From Methanobacterium sp. (GTDB taxonomy: Archaea > Methanobacteriota > Methanobacteria > Methanobacteriales > Methanobacteriaceae): a stretch of 64,000 nt of DNA. Position numbers and translations under genes: made by a program. The DNA lies in NCBI GenBank assembly GCA_030017655.1, contig JASEIM010000006.1:1-64000 (forward strand). The letters are read 5' to 3'. The notes beneath the pieces are model-generated. The model was not told the origin of the DNA, did no database searches, and saw nothing but the letters and a program-made list of their open reading frames with translations. Below are positions 49,626-59,510 of this stretch, one piece after another (position 1 is the first letter of the stretch; each line of letters begins with the position of its first letter).

Positions 49626-50072
49626 ATGAAATTGAATCAAAGAGATTTTGAGGAATTATATGATAACTATACTCAGACGATGCTCTTTGCAAGTTCCAAC
49701 AGACATAAATTTGAAAATGTGAAGCTTGAAATGGCTGAAATCCATAGAGGATATGGTGATTTAATGAAGGAATCTCCCCAAAATCTATTAAATTCATTAA
49801 AAGGTCTTAAGATAGGTATTGAAGCATTAGAAGATGATATAAACACATTTTTATATAAGTATGGAAAAATTGGGGAGATGTTACGCCAAATAGACCTTAT
49901 TATTTCTGATTATTACAATATTGATACTGAAATCTCCCTGTATGAATTAAATGGAATGGAAAAAGATTTATTTGATGTAAAAGATGAATATGAAAACATT
50001 AAAGCATTAAAATTAGATGCTGACAGGCTAAAAAGAGGTATAGATGAAGAAATAGTAAGATTAAAATATTAA
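49626..50072 (+). CDS. Coiled-coil hypothetical protein
   Basis: A protein of about 148 residues, helical and charged throughout, with no membrane segment or catalytic motif. The start is uncertain. GGAGG lies only one base from the ATG at 49626 but seven bases from an in-frame TTG at 49632, which may be the real start (LNQRDFEELYDNY). It is convergent with hisB, ending one base from the hisB stop. I do not recognise a family. Confidence 0.6.
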   Translation: MKLNQRDFEELYDNYTQTMLFASSNRHKFENVKLEMAEIHRGYGDLMKESPQNLLNSLKGLKIGIEALEDDINTFLYKYGKIGEMLRQIDLIISDYYNIDTEISLYELNGMEKDLFDVKDEYENIKALKLDADRLKRGIDEEIVRLKY

Positions 50073-50073
50073 G

Positions 50074-50652
50074 TTAAAGAACACCCTTTGTACTGGGAAT
50101 TATATCATGTTCAATCCTTATAGCATCTTTTAGAGATCTTGCAAATGCTTTAAAGAGAGCTTCAATTTTATGGTGATCATTTTCACCCTCAACTTTGGCA
50201 TTGATGTTTATTCTTGCTGAATTTGCAAAGGATTCAAAAAAGTGTTCAACATTTTCTGTACTTAAATTTCCCACTTTTTCTTTTTTATATTTAATATCCA
50301 GTATGGTGTAACTTCGTCCGCTTATATCCACCGCAACTGTTGCAAGGGCATCATCCATAGGGATTATGGCATGTGACATTCGTTTTATTCCTTTTTTATC
50401 TCCTAAAGCCTCTGAAAATGCTTTTCCAAGCAGAATACCCACATCTTCAACTGTGTGGTGGTCATCCACTTTGGTGTCTCCTGCAGCATGAATTTGAAGA
50501 TCAAAAAAGCCATGTCGTGCAAATGAATCCAGCATATGGTCAAAGAAATCAATTCCAGTGTTTATATTTGATTTTCCTTCACCATCAATATCAATCAGAA
50601 TTTCAATATCTGTTTCAGATGTTTTTCTCTTCATTTTCTTTTTTCTTTTCAT
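50074..50652 (-). CDS. hisB: Imidazoleglycerol-phosphate dehydratase
   Basis: A 192-residue Mn enzyme of histidine synthesis (monofunctional IGPD). The metal-binding repeats are [15 protein letters not shown] and [32 protein letters not shown] is also diagnostic. I use the ATG at 50652, nine bases after GGGAG, which gives the normal family length; longer in-frame starts exist. A ferredoxin gene precedes it closely. Confidence 0.93.
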   Translation of the reverse strand: MKRKKKMKRKTSETDIEILIDIDGEGKSNINTGIDFFDHMLDSFARHGFFDLQIHAAGDTKVDDHHTVEDVGILLGKAFSEALGDKKGIKRMSHAIIPMDDALATVAVDISGRSYTILDIKYKKEKVGNLSTENVEHFFESFANSARININAKVEGENDHHKIEALFKAFARSLKDAIRIEHDIIPSTKGVL

Positions 50653-50679
50653 AGTTTTCATCTCCCAAAACATAAATCA

Positions 50680-50883
50680 TTATTCTGGGGGTTCATTATC
50701 ATCTCTAACTACAAGTATTGCTTGTTCAGGGCACTTTGAAGCGCAGATTGTGCATAGGTGGCAGAATCTCAGGTTTGTAGCCATTGCTTTATCTTCAACA
50801 TTCCAGATTTTAGCTCCTTTAGGGCATGCTTCCTTACATTCTCCGCATCCAGTGCATTTTTTTTTATCAACTTCAATTCTCAT
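50680..50883 (-). CDS. 2[4Fe-4S] ferredoxin
   Basis: A 67-residue protein with two cluster motifs, CTGCGECKEACP and CHLCTICASKCP, each C-x2-C-x2-C-x3-CP. It can carry low-potential electrons between methanogen oxidoreductases. The partner is not identifiable. It lies between a ModE-like regulator and hisB on the same strand, with short gaps. Confidence 0.9.
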   Translation of the reverse strand: MRIEVDKKKCTGCGECKEACPKGAKIWNVEDKAMATNLRFCHLCTICASKCPEQAILVVRDDNEPPE

Positions 50884-50928
50884 TTCCAGTCAAATCCATT
50901 ATTTCGAAAGTAAAATTTGAACATTTAA

Positions 50929-51630
50929 TTATCCTTTTATTATATCAACAGAAGCTGCTTTAAACCCAATAAATACCTTTTTTCCAAGATTTAAATCAAG
51001 TTTTTTTCTTGATAATTCTGTTATATCAACAATAACATCATTTTCATTGATATTAACAGTTAAACGCACTATATCTTTTTTAAATTTCATTTCAGTTATT
51101 ATTCCTTCAAGAATATTCCTGACACTTGATTCCTGGGCTTCAAGGGTTATAAATATATCGCTTGGACTTATTAAAATAAGAACTTTATCTTCAACATTGA
51201 ATCCTTTAGAAATAGGGAGTAAAATTTCTTTTTTATCTAAATAAACCTTCATAATTTTCTTTTCTTTATCAACATCAGAGATAATACCCTCTATTTCATT
51301 TAAATCGGCGTGTTTTTTTAGAAATCTGTTTATCTTGATGAATTTGTACAGCATTTCTCTTCCCTTATCTGTAAGCTCGCTGCTTCCTCCCCCTCCTCTT
51401 CCACCTCTATGGGTGACTACAATGGGCTGCCCTAATTCATTTTCCATTATTTCAATATTTTTAAGGGCAGTTCTATAGGGAATACCTGTCTCTTTTGAGG
51501 CTTTTACTATGGATCCGCATTTGTCTATGCATTGAAGAAGCCTGGATTTCTTATTATTCAAAGAAACAATCTTATCGTCAACTTCTACTTCCATATCCAG
51601 TTTATATTTTGGCTTTTTTTGGTCAGCCAT
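50929..51630 (-). CDS. ModE-like regulator with C-terminal Mop/TOBE domains
   Basis: A 233-residue protein. A winged HTH (KSRLLQCIDKCGSIVKASKE, then GIPYRTALKNIEIMENELGQ) and the glycine-rich wing HRGGRGGGGSSELT match the ModE/LysR-type N domain. The C-terminal ~130 residues look like two Mop/TOBE units that bind molybdate or tungstate. It may control oxyanion uptake or metal-dependent formylmethanofuran dehydrogenase genes, none of which lie here. The ATG at 51630 follows GAGGATTAAC; a GTG at 51645 is upstream. Confidence 0.82.
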   Translation of the reverse strand: MADQKKPKYKLDMEVEVDDKIVSLNNKKSRLLQCIDKCGSIVKASKETGIPYRTALKNIEIMENELGQPIVVTHRGGRGGGGSSELTDKGREMLYKFIKINRFLKKHADLNEIEGIISDVDKEKKIMKVYLDKKEILLPISKGFNVEDKVLILISPSDIFITLEAQESSVRNILEGIITEMKFKKDIVRLTVNINENDVIVDITELSRKKLDLNLGKKVFIGFKAASVDIIKG

Positions 51631-51666
51631 GTTAATCCTCTTCACATAAATGAATTATCTATTATT

Positions 51667-53220
51667 TTATTTTGCAAATCTTTCTATAAATTTAACTATT
51701 ATTTCTAATACTCCAGAAAGAGGTCCGAATTTATTTCCATACCTTTGAAGCATTCTTAAATCTCTTTTTGTAAATCCACCTATAACTGCAAAAACGATTG
51801 TAAATATGATTGGAGAAATTATAATGGCTACAAAGAGTCCAATATATGTTTGAGGTAATAAGATTAAGGGTAAACCCATAATAATTGATGTAAATCCTAT
51901 TTTAGCGAAATCAATATATGGAAGCCCTACTCCAGTCAGCTGTATTGTTTTCCACAGTATTGCAGTCATTATTAAAAATGTAACTATGGTTGTTGCAACA
52001 GCAGCTCCAATAAGTCCATATAATGGGACCATAAGGAAGTTCAATCCAATATTGATCGCTGTTCCTACAAGCATAATATACATGGGAAGCCTTGGATATC
52101 CAATTCCCTGCACTATACTTGATGATACCATGAAAAGTGTGTAAAATGTCATTCCAAATACGAGAATACTCAGAGCAGGAGCTCCAAAAATATATTTAGG
52201 GTCAAACAACAAGCTAAGTAGAGGTCGTGCAAATATTGCAATTCCAACACAAATGGGGAGTACTAATAGGACTACATAACGATAGGACTGGGTTATGTAA
52301 GTTTCAAGAAGCTTTTTATCCTTTAAACTTGCAGCTTCGGAAGCTGCAGGAAGAATCACGGCTGCTACAGAAAGCGAAATTATGAGGGGGAGTCTTGCAA
52401 TAGGATCTGCGGTTGTATAGTACGCTGCATCTTCTACAGTCAAATATCTACCAATAACAAGGGGTCCTACATCATATATACCCATTTCAGAAAGACCTGT
52501 TATTGCTATGGGTATTGAAAAGGTTAAAATAGTCTTAAGAAGTATCAGTTCATCCTTAAAGCTAATTTTGGTAGCAGGTTGTGGAAAATGTACCCAAATG
52601 TATTTCTTGAAAAGGATAAAAGAAACTATGGCTGAAGCCATAAATCCAAATCCAGTTCCAAGTACTGCCCCAGCTGCATAAAAGCCGATAGAAACTAATA
52701 TAACAGCAATACTAATCATGCCTATTTGTTCTACTGCACGGCTTGCCACGATAAATTCCATCTTAAAAAAACCCTGAAATGAACCTCTAAAGACGCTAAC
52801 TATAACACTAAATGGGGTTATAAGTGAAACAGCTTGAAGAGGATAAACCATAGCTGGTTTATGGAAATAAAAATTCGCTATCCAGTCAGCAGAAAAGAAT
52901 ATGAGAAGACCAATAAGCGTACCTGAAATCATCATAAATTTAAGGGAAGTTATAATCACCTGTCTTGATATATCTTCTTCGTTAACAGCATTATGCTGTG
53001 CTACAAATTTAGCAATTGCAGGCTGGAATCCTACTGACGACAATGACTGAAAAATACCTTGTAATGGCAATGTAAGGCCTACAAGACCATATCCGGCAGG
53101 TTCAAGCATCCTGGTTAATATGGCTCTGTAGATGTAGCCACCAGCTCGAAAGAACAGGTAGCTGACCATCATTAAAAGGCTTCCTTTGAGTATCTTTGAA
53201 TTTTTACCTGAATTTCCCAT
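51667..53220 (-). CDS. Polysaccharide/lipid flippase of the MATE/PST (Wzx, SpoVB-like) family
   Basis: A 517-residue protein with about 14 helices. GGYIYRAILTRMLEPAGYGL at the start and KFVAQHNAVNEEDISRQ match the oligosaccharide flippase/SpoVB family. In pseudomurein-making archaea it may flip a lipid-linked wall precursor or glycan (inference). GGTGAGTCA precedes the ATG. Confidence 0.85.
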   Translation of the reverse strand: MGNSGKNSKILKGSLLMMVSYLFFRAGGYIYRAILTRMLEPAGYGLVGLTLPLQGIFQSLSSVGFQPAIAKFVAQHNAVNEEDISRQVIITSLKFMMISGTLIGLLIFFSADWIANFYFHKPAMVYPLQAVSLITPFSVIVSVFRGSFQGFFKMEFIVASRAVEQIGMISIAVILVSIGFYAAGAVLGTGFGFMASAIVSFILFKKYIWVHFPQPATKISFKDELILLKTILTFSIPIAITGLSEMGIYDVGPLVIGRYLTVEDAAYYTTADPIARLPLIISLSVAAVILPAASEAASLKDKKLLETYITQSYRYVVLLVLPICVGIAIFARPLLSLLFDPKYIFGAPALSILVFGMTFYTLFMVSSSIVQGIGYPRLPMYIMLVGTAINIGLNFLMVPLYGLIGAAVATTIVTFLIMTAILWKTIQLTGVGLPYIDFAKIGFTSIIMGLPLILLPQTYIGLFVAIIISPIIFTIVFAVIGGFTKRDLRMLQRYGNKFGPLSGVLEIIVKFIERFAK

Positions 53221-53373
53221 TGACTCACCAAAAATAATAACATGTAAAAAATCAGCAATTAACAGATTTAATTGATTAGTGATTCATCTGATATAAATGT
53301 CTTGCTCAAATCAGCATCTAAAATAATTCTATAGTACAAAAAAGTATTTTAAAAATTAATTGTGTCAGAAGAT

Positions 53374-53961
53374 TTATTCTATTTCAATGTTCTCTAAAAA
53401 CTCAGCAAATTTATTTACAGTTTTTTTAAGGGATTTAAATCCTTCTTTATCTTCTTTAACCCCTTGGAGAGTGTCTTTTGACCAAAATGAGGCACCTAAA
53501 TTTGCACCCCATGCTCCTCCGCTTACGGGTATGGCTCCAGTGAGGACATAATAGGTAATGATCTGTTGGATTGCAAGTTCCTGGCCTCCAGCTCTATCTC
53601 CTCCAACTGCAATGGCCATACCAACCTTATTTCTTAAAAAATCGATATCAGCTGCACCCATTGCTCTAGTCCTGTCCATAACTGCTTTTAATTGTGCACT
53701 TATTCCGCCGTTATAGCAGGGGGAAGCCATTATTAGCCCTTCGCAATCTTTGATTAAGCTGTAGACTTCATACATATCATCTTTTTTAATACACTCTTTT
53801 TCCCTTATACAGTAATCACAGTGCATACAGGGAGCGATATCTTTTCCTCTTGTACTAAAATAGCTGGTTTCAAAACCTTTTTTTTCAAGCATCTTTAGAG
53901 CTTCTTTTGTTACAAAATCAGTGGCCTGCTGCCGTGGACTTCCACATATTCCAACAATCAT
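53374..53961 (-). CDS. Iron-sulfur flavoprotein (Isf-like)
   Basis: A 195-residue flavodoxin-fold protein: GICGSPRQQATDFVTKEAL is the FMN phosphate loop, and CMHCDYCIREKEC gives the compact C-x2-C-x2-C-x5-C cluster motif typical of archaeal iron-sulfur flavoproteins. ASPCYNGGISAQLKAVMDRT is the second flavin contact. Members take electrons from ferredoxin and can reduce O2 or H2O2 as a defence. GGAGGATT precedes the ATG. Confidence 0.9.
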   Translation of the reverse strand: MIVGICGSPRQQATDFVTKEALKMLEKKGFETSYFSTRGKDIAPCMHCDYCIREKECIKKDDMYEVYSLIKDCEGLIMASPCYNGGISAQLKAVMDRTRAMGAADIDFLRNKVGMAIAVGGDRAGGQELAIQQIITYYVLTGAIPVSGGAWGANLGASFWSKDTLQGVKEDKEGFKSLKKTVNKFAEFLENIEIE

Positions 53962-54092
53962 ATTAATCCTCCAGAATATAGTATAGTTAATCTGAAAGAT
54001 AAGTCTTGCTCTGATAAAAAAAGTTAATTAAATAAAAATAGGTTTAGCATAGAGTGATCTATGCAAAATTAAAAATAAATTAAATTCTTTTT

Positions 54093-55313
54093 TTAAATTG
54101 ACTCGTCTTCATCCAGAGCAAGCCTCATTGTGTCTGGATCTTGGGGCATATGCTCTAAGAAGTCTTCAGCTGCACGTCTTACGTCTCTTGAACCAATGAT
54201 GTACCTTCCTACAACAATGATGTCTGCACCATTTGTAAGTGCCATATTGACTTTATTAGGAGTTATTCCACCTGCAACTGCTACACGTTTTCCTTTACCA
54301 AGAATTTCTTTAATCTGGTTGATATTACCCCATTCAGTGACTTCTCCTAGTTCTTCTCCTCTTTCGGCTGCCATTGTTTCCAAGTCAACATTTCTGTGTA
54401 ATAATACGATGTCTGGTTTGTATCTGAGGGATTGAAGCTTTTCAACGAAATTATCCACGTTCATCATGTCTAAAATGGAGTATATTCCCTGTTTCATTGC
54501 TTCATGGATTGCTTTTTCAATGGATTCGATGGTTCCAAGTCCAGAGATTGCAACAGCATCAGCAGTTTCGTCTGCAGCCATTTTAACTTCTATTCTTCCT
54601 ACATCAAGGGTTTTAAGATCTGCAATAATGAATGCATCTTTCCTGAGTTCTCTGATTTTACTTACTATGCCCACACCGAATTTTTTAACCAGCGGTGTCC
54701 CTGCTTCAAGTAATATCCTTTCTCTGTCTGGAAGGCTCTTTATAATTCTCTCCATTTCATCCATATTGTCTAAATCAAGTGCAACCTGTAAGTATGGCGG
54801 GTTCCATAGTCTTACTACTTTAAAGCCCATTATTGCATGTGTTCCACGGTCTTTTTCTGCTAAAACTTTGTTTGCTGTTGGATATTCTTCCATTGCTCTT
54901 CTTATTGCCAATTTGGTTGCCCCATAGTTGTATTGATAAATTTTACGGTAATCTTCTGCTTCAGGGTGTATGAAGATTGAAGCAAGGATCACGATGTCTT
55001 CTACTTTATCTTCGGGGATTAACCCTTCTTCTACGGCATCTGCAACAGCTCTACCTACAGCAGTTTGAGCTGGGCCAAATATCTTGTTTGCATCTTCTAA
55101 ACAGCATACAGTTACTTTAGGTATGATTACTGTAGCTGGTTTTGTCATTAGGTTAGGTCTAATAACTGAAAGAAGTGGTGTGTGTCCTATTGAAAGTTGT
55201 GTTAAACTATTAACTAATGCTGCCCCTGCAGGGCCGTTTTTATCTCCGATTACTAAATCAACGTGAGCTATTTCATTTCCGCTTCCTATTAAAGCTTCTC
55301 CTATAAGATACAT
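54093..55313 (-). CDS. Fae-Hps fusion: formaldehyde-activating enzyme / 3-hexulose-6-phosphate synthase
   Basis: A 406-residue bifunctional protein. Residues 1 to ~160 are formaldehyde-activating enzyme (catalytic His17 in [33 protein letters not shown]), which binds formaldehyde to H4MPT. The rest is 3-hexulose-6-phosphate synthase ([40 protein letters not shown]). In archaea lacking the oxidative pentose phosphate route this splits hexulose phosphate to ribulose-5-phosphate and captures the formaldehyde. GGAGGATAAC precedes the ATG. Confidence 0.95.
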   Translation of the reverse strand: MYLIGEALIGSGNEIAHVDLVIGDKNGPAGAALVNSLTQLSIGHTPLLSVIRPNLMTKPATVIIPKVTVCCLEDANKIFGPAQTAVGRAVADAVEEGLIPEDKVEDIVILASIFIHPEAEDYRKIYQYNYGATKLAIRRAMEEYPTANKVLAEKDRGTHAIMGFKVVRLWNPPYLQVALDLDNMDEMERIIKSLPDRERILLEAGTPLVKKFGVGIVSKIRELRKDAFIIADLKTLDVGRIEVKMAADETADAVAISGLGTIESIEKAIHEAMKQGIYSILDMMNVDNFVEKLQSLRYKPDIVLLHRNVDLETMAAERGEELGEVTEWGNINQIKEILGKGKRVAVAGGITPNKVNMALTNGADIIVVGRYIIGSRDVRRAAEDFLEHMPQDPDTMRLALDEDESI

Positions 55314-55517
55314 AGTTGTTATCCTCCATTTACTCTAAAATATTGTATAATTCTTACAGTTTAAAATAGTTTTAGTTTTTTGAAATTCTAATAATTCTAA
55401 TTATTCTCTTTGAATGGGTGAATTTATAAATTCTGCATCAAATTCAGAAGACTAATTAATAATAATCATAAATATATAATACAAAGTCATACTTAAGATC
55501 GTAGGGTTGTGTTAAAA

Positions 55518-55817
55518 ATGATAAGATATCTTAAAGAATCCAGTCAGAATAAAAAAGAATTACTGTTTATAGCTGATGAAATTAACAAAGTATACGAAAA
55601 AATGCTTGGAATTGTAGTTGGACATTACGACAGAAAAACTTCCTATAAATATAATGAATCAGATGAAACAGCTTTAATTGGCGTGGAATTAGAACCTTCA
55701 GAAGTTGGTAATGAGGATTCTATGGAAAAAGAAGCCAGAAGATTTATAGAATGGTTTAATGTTGCCATTAACGAAGTTGTAATAGATGATTACAAGCATG
55801 AATTAAGAAAAAAATAA
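55518..55817 (+). CDS. Small hypothetical protein
   Basis: A 99-residue soluble, charged protein (MIRYLKESSQNKKELLFIAD start) with no recognised motif. The second half repeats acidic and basic patches (LEPSEVGNEDSMEKEARRF). An in-frame GTG at 55509 is possible, but the ATG is preferred. It is convergent with trpB2. I do not know a family. Confidence 0.55.
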   Translation: MIRYLKESSQNKKELLFIADEINKVYEKMLGIVVGHYDRKTSYKYNESDETALIGVELEPSEVGNEDSMEKEARRFIEWFNVAINEVVIDDYKHELRKK

Positions 55818-55828
55818 AGGGAAAGGAA

Positions 55829-57124
55829 TTATTTACCTTTAAGAGTACCGTTTATGTAATCATCGTATCCTTTAAGGTCGAGCATTCCGTGTCCTGAAAA
55901 GTTGATTATGATGTTTTTCTCTTCTTTATTTTTCTTACACTCTAATGCTTCGTCTATTCCTACTTTTATTGCGTGACAGGTTTCTGGAGCTGGAACTACT
56001 CCTTCACATTTGGCAAAGGTGGTACCGCTCTTGAATATGTCTTCCTGTTCTACTGAACGGGCTTCTACAATTCCTTCATGTACAAGTAATGATACTAATG
56101 ATGACATTCCATGGTAACGGAGGCCCCCTGCATGTACAGATGGAGGCACGAAATCATGCCCAAGGGTGTACATTTTAAGAAGCGGTGTTAAACCGGCTGT
56201 ATCACCAAAGTCGTATTTATATTCTCCTTTTGTAAGTGTTGGGCATGATGAAGGCTCTGCTGCAATGAATTTGCAATCAATCTTTTCATCAAGCTGATCT
56301 TTAATGAATGGGAATGTGGCTCCAGCGAAGTTACTTCCACCACCTACACATCCAACAATTGTATCAGGATCTTCACCAATTTTTTCCATTTGTTTCTTGG
56401 TTTCAAGACCTATAACGGTTTGATGCAACATAACGTGGTTTAAAACACTTCCAAGTGAATAATATGTCTTTTCATCATTTAATGCCTGTTCCATTGCTTC
56501 AGATATGGCAATTCCTAGGGATCCTGGGTGGTCAGGGGTTTCAGCTAAAATTTTTCTTCCAAATTCGGTTCTATCACTTGGTGAAGGTATAACTTCTCCG
56601 TCGTAGACCTGCATTATTGTTTTTCTGTATGGTTTTTGTTCAAATGAAACTTTAACCATGTAAACAGTACAATCAAGGCCCATCATGGAACATGCAAGTG
56701 ATAACGCTGTACCCCATTGTCCGGCACCTGTTTCTGTTGTAAGTCGTTCTACACCATCTTGCTTAGCATAATATGCCTGTGCAATGGCCGTATTTAGTTT
56801 ATGGCTTCCTGTTGGTGAATAGTCTTCCCTTTTATAATAAATCTTTGCAGGAGTATCAAGATAATCTTCAAGTCCGGTTGCTCTGAATAGTGGGCTTGGT
56901 CTTCCAATCATTTTATATACTTTTCTTACTTCCTTTGGAATTTCAATCCACCGGTCTGTGGACATTTCCTGTTCTAAAACGCCTTTAGAAAATATTTTTG
57001 GTAAACTTTCAATCTGTCGCCCCTCTTCTGTTTGATCGGGCATTGGTGGTTCTACAGGTAAGTCTGCTACTATGTTATACCATTTTTTTGGAATTTCTTT
57101 CTCTGATAATGTAACTTTATACAT
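55829..57124 (-). CDS. trpB2: Tryptophan synthase beta subunit, TrpB2 type
   Basis: A 431-residue PLP enzyme with the longer N-terminal region typical of TrpB2 ([20 protein letters not shown]). The PLP lysine lies in [18 protein letters not shown], the Ser/Glu substrate loop in [12 protein letters not shown], and the phosphate-binding [11 protein letters not shown] in the C-terminal half. TrpB2 proteins act as stand-alone indole-salvage enzymes or replace TrpB1. GGTGATTAG precedes the ATG; a TRP-box-like promoter precedes the gene. Confidence 0.92.
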   Translation of the reverse strand: MYKVTLSEKEIPKKWYNIVADLPVEPPMPDQTEEGRQIESLPKIFSKGVLEQEMSTDRWIEIPKEVRKVYKMIGRPSPLFRATGLEDYLDTPAKIYYKREDYSPTGSHKLNTAIAQAYYAKQDGVERLTTETGAGQWGTALSLACSMMGLDCTVYMVKVSFEQKPYRKTIMQVYDGEVIPSPSDRTEFGRKILAETPDHPGSLGIAISEAMEQALNDEKTYYSLGSVLNHVMLHQTVIGLETKKQMEKIGEDPDTIVGCVGGGSNFAGATFPFIKDQLDEKIDCKFIAAEPSSCPTLTKGEYKYDFGDTAGLTPLLKMYTLGHDFVPPSVHAGGLRYHGMSSLVSLLVHEGIVEARSVEQEDIFKSGTTFAKCEGVVPAPETCHAIKVGIDEALECKKNKEEKNIIINFSGHGMLDLKGYDDYINGTLKGK

Positions 57125-57164
57125 CTAATCACCATCTCTCTTTATATATAATATATGACCTTAG

Positions 57165-57200
57165 GGTACTATTTAAATCTTTGTCGTACATATTTGTACT
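57165..57200 (-). promoter_or_regulatory. trpB2 promoter with TRP-box-like repeats
   Basis: A TATA box (ATTTAAAT, 57171-57178) lies next to CGTACA (57185-57190) and TGTACT (57195-57200), which form GTACA-TATT-TGTAC, plus GGTACT at 57165-57170. Each is one or two bases from TGTACA, the TRP box bound by TrpY, which as I recall represses trpB2 in Methanothermobacter. No TrpY gene lies in the window. Confidence 0.5.
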
Positions 57201-57263
57201 ATAATTTACTTGTAGTTATTTAATTCCTATGATTTCATATGATATAAAATTAAATATAATAGC

Positions 57264-58304
57264 ATGAAGATTTTAACAGTTGATGTGGGTGTTGGAACCC
57301 AGGATATAATGTTTTATGATTCCACACAGCCTATAGAAAACTCACCAAAATTGGTGATGCCCTCTCCAACCAAAATAATCGCAAATAAAATAAGAAAGAG
57401 TAATGAAGATTTATTTATAAACGGGGAAACTATGGGCGGAGGTCCTGTAAATAGGGCAATAAAAGACCATATAGACAAAGGATACAAGGTTTATATGACA
57501 GAATACGCTGCAAGGACAGTAAGAGATAATTTAGAATATGTTAAATCCACTGGAATTAATATAATATCTCAAAATGAAGCTGAAGGATATAAAGACCTTA
57601 AAAATATAGAACTTAAAGATGTTGATTTAGAATCAATAAAAGAAGCATTATCTAAATTTGATGTAGAACCTGATTTTGATTTCTTGGGAATAGCAGTCCA
57701 GGATCATGGATATATGGAGGGAATGGGGGATCGAAACTTTAGATTCATGAAAATAAAGGAAATATTAGACACACCTAAAAAACCTGAACAATTTGCATAC
57801 TTTGGTAATGCACCAGACTATTTTACAAGGATTAATGCAGTATTCAGGATGTTTAAAAAATACAATCTATCTGTAATGGATTCAAAATTTGCATCTGTTT
57901 GTGGAGCAACATGCGACCGTTACGTTAAAACACTTAAAAAATTTATAGTAATGGATATAGGAAATGGGCATACATTGGCAGCTGCATTTGATAATGGTGA
58001 AATATATGGAGTTTTTGAACACCATACGCGTAGTTTAACTCCTGAAAAGATAGAAAAATATGTAAATAAACTTGCAAAAGGAACAATAACCCATGAAGAA
58101 GTACACAGTGATCATGGTCATGGAGCATGGTCATTGGCCCCAATAGGCGAATTTGAAGCAGTAATCGCAACAGGACCTCGCCGAAAGATATTAGAAGAAA
58201 CAGATTTTAATGTACACTATGCGGCCCCTGCAGGAGATGTAATGATGACAGGACCTGCAGGCCTTATAAAAGCAATTATGCTAAACAATGGAGAAATTAG
58301 ATGA
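57264..58304 (+). CDS. DUF1786 ASKHA-fold protein
   Basis: A 346-residue protein with the ASKHA phosphate loop TVDVGVGTQDIMFYDST at the start and a second loop FIVMDIGNGHTLAAAFDNGE, plus DHGHGAWSL; this matches DUF1786, found in methanogens and some anaerobic bacteria and sometimes misnamed pyruvate-formate-lyase activator. The reaction is unknown. There is no clear ribosome site; a TATA-like GATATAAAATT is about 20 nt upstream. It overlaps the next start by four bases (ATGA). Confidence 0.8.
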   Translation: MKILTVDVGVGTQDIMFYDSTQPIENSPKLVMPSPTKIIANKIRKSNEDLFINGETMGGGPVNRAIKDHIDKGYKVYMTEYAARTVRDNLEYVKSTGINIISQNEAEGYKDLKNIELKDVDLESIKEALSKFDVEPDFDFLGIAVQDHGYMEGMGDRNFRFMKIKEILDTPKKPEQFAYFGNAPDYFTRINAVFRMFKKYNLSVMDSKFASVCGATCDRYVKTLKKFIVMDIGNGHTLAAAFDNGEIYGVFEHHTRSLTPEKIEKYVNKLAKGTITHEEVHSDHGHGAWSLAPIGEFEAVIATGPRRKILEETDFNVHYAAPAGDVMMTGPAGLIKAIMLNNGEIR

Positions 58305-58951
58305 TATTAGACCCACATATTCACAGTATATATTCCAGTGATTCCAGAATGACCCCAAAGGAAATAGTGGAATATTCAAGAAAAATAGGTTTAGATGCAA
58401 TTGCAATTGCAGATCATAACTCAATTAAAGGATCTATATGTGGAATTGAAAATTCAGGAGATTTCGATGACTTTATAGTTATCCCTGCAATGGAAGTAAG
58501 CACAAAAAAGGGCCATATAGTTGCCCTTGGCATAACTGAAGAAATCAAATCCTATATGTCTCCAGAAGATACTATAGAAGCAATTAGAGATATGGGAGGA
58601 ATAGCGATAGCTCCACATCCATTCGTACGTTATAGGGAAGGACTATGCGATGTAATTAAAGATCTGGATGTAGATGCAGTTGAAACACTAAATTCCCGTT
58701 ATATTTTCGGTTATTCAAATTGGCGAGCAAAAAAACTTGCTGAAGACAGAGGGATTCCTCAACTTGGAGCAAGCGATGCCCACTTTTTAGGGGCTATTGG
58801 GAGCTGTGTAACAGAATTGGAGGCAGATTTTTCTGTTGAAAGTATAATTGATGGTATTTTATCGGGAAAGACCAATGTATATGGGGATAGAACTCCTTTA
58901 CCTTTGATATTGAAGGAAGTTATCAATAAAAAGATTAAAAAAATACAATAA
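58301..58951 (+). CDS. PHP-domain phosphoesterase
   Basis: A 216-residue PHP-fold metal phosphatase: HIHSIYSSDSRMTPKEI carries the first metal histidines, GLDAIAIADHNSIKG the second set, IVIPAMEVSTKKGHIVALGI the third, and LGASDAHFLGAIGSC the last Asp-His. The family includes polymerase-linked and histidinol phosphatases; the substrate is unknown. It is translationally coupled to DUF1786, suggesting a shared pathway. Confidence 0.88.
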   Translation: MILDPHIHSIYSSDSRMTPKEIVEYSRKIGLDAIAIADHNSIKGSICGIENSGDFDDFIVIPAMEVSTKKGHIVALGITEEIKSYMSPEDTIEAIRDMGGIAIAPHPFVRYREGLCDVIKDLDVDAVETLNSRYIFGYSNWRAKKLAEDRGIPQLGASDAHFLGAIGSCVTELEADFSVESIIDGILSGKTNVYGDRTPLPLILKEVINKKIKKIQ

Positions 58952-59030
58952 GTTTAATGTCATGCTACTAATCAAGTTAACCTGATTGTTACATTTTATT
59001 TCAGTTATTAGATATATTAGGAGGTAGGTC

Positions 59031-59474
59031 ATGGTTCAAAAAATATTAGTACCCACAGATGGATCAAAACAGGCAGAAACAGCAGGAGAACATGCTATTA
59101 CCACAGCAGGTCTTGGCGATGATATAATTGTATTATACGTAATTGATATTGATTATTTGAAAGCATTACCACAGCAGGATTTAAGGGAACAGCTGAAAAA
59201 AAATTTAAGAGAAGAAGGAAAAAGGACAGTTGAGAAATTCAGACAAAAAATTGAAGATGCTAAATGTGAAGGATACTGTAGAGATGTTAATTTAATCACT
59301 AAAATCAAAGAAGGAAAACCTGCAGATGTTATACTTAAAACCATTGAGGAAGAAGGTATAGATCAGGTAATAATGGGTAAATCAGGTAAACACAGCATAG
59401 AAAAGTTCATAATTGGAAGCACCACTGATAGAGTGGTAAGAAAAGCAAGGGTTCCAGTAAATGTAATCTCGTAA
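59031..59474 (+). CDS. Universal stress protein UspA family
   Basis: A 147-residue Usp: ILVPTDGSKQAETAGEHAI at the start and the ATP-binding pattern GKSGKHSIEKFIIGSTTDRV near the end (G-x2-G-x9-G-S/T). Such proteins bind ATP and dimerise under stress. TAGGAGGTAGGTC precedes the ATG. Confidence 0.92.
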   Translation: MVQKILVPTDGSKQAETAGEHAITTAGLGDDIIVLYVIDIDYLKALPQQDLREQLKKNLREEGKRTVEKFRQKIEDAKCEGYCRDVNLITKIKEGKPADVILKTIEEEGIDQVIMGKSGKHSIEKFIIGSTTDRVVRKARVPVNVIS

Positions 59475-59510
59475 ATTAATTTTTACTTTATCTGCACCGA
59501 TAAAATTTAA

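Noticed and set aside
50373..50920. Plus-strand open frames across hisB and the ferredoxin gene
   Set aside because: Both real genes lie on the minus strand with clear family motifs; the opposite frames have biased, low-complexity translations.
58970..58995. GATTGTTACA before the uspA gene, similar to the palindrome at 25884
   Set aside because: Only a half-site matches and there is no inverted partner at the right spacing; probably chance in AT-rich DNA.
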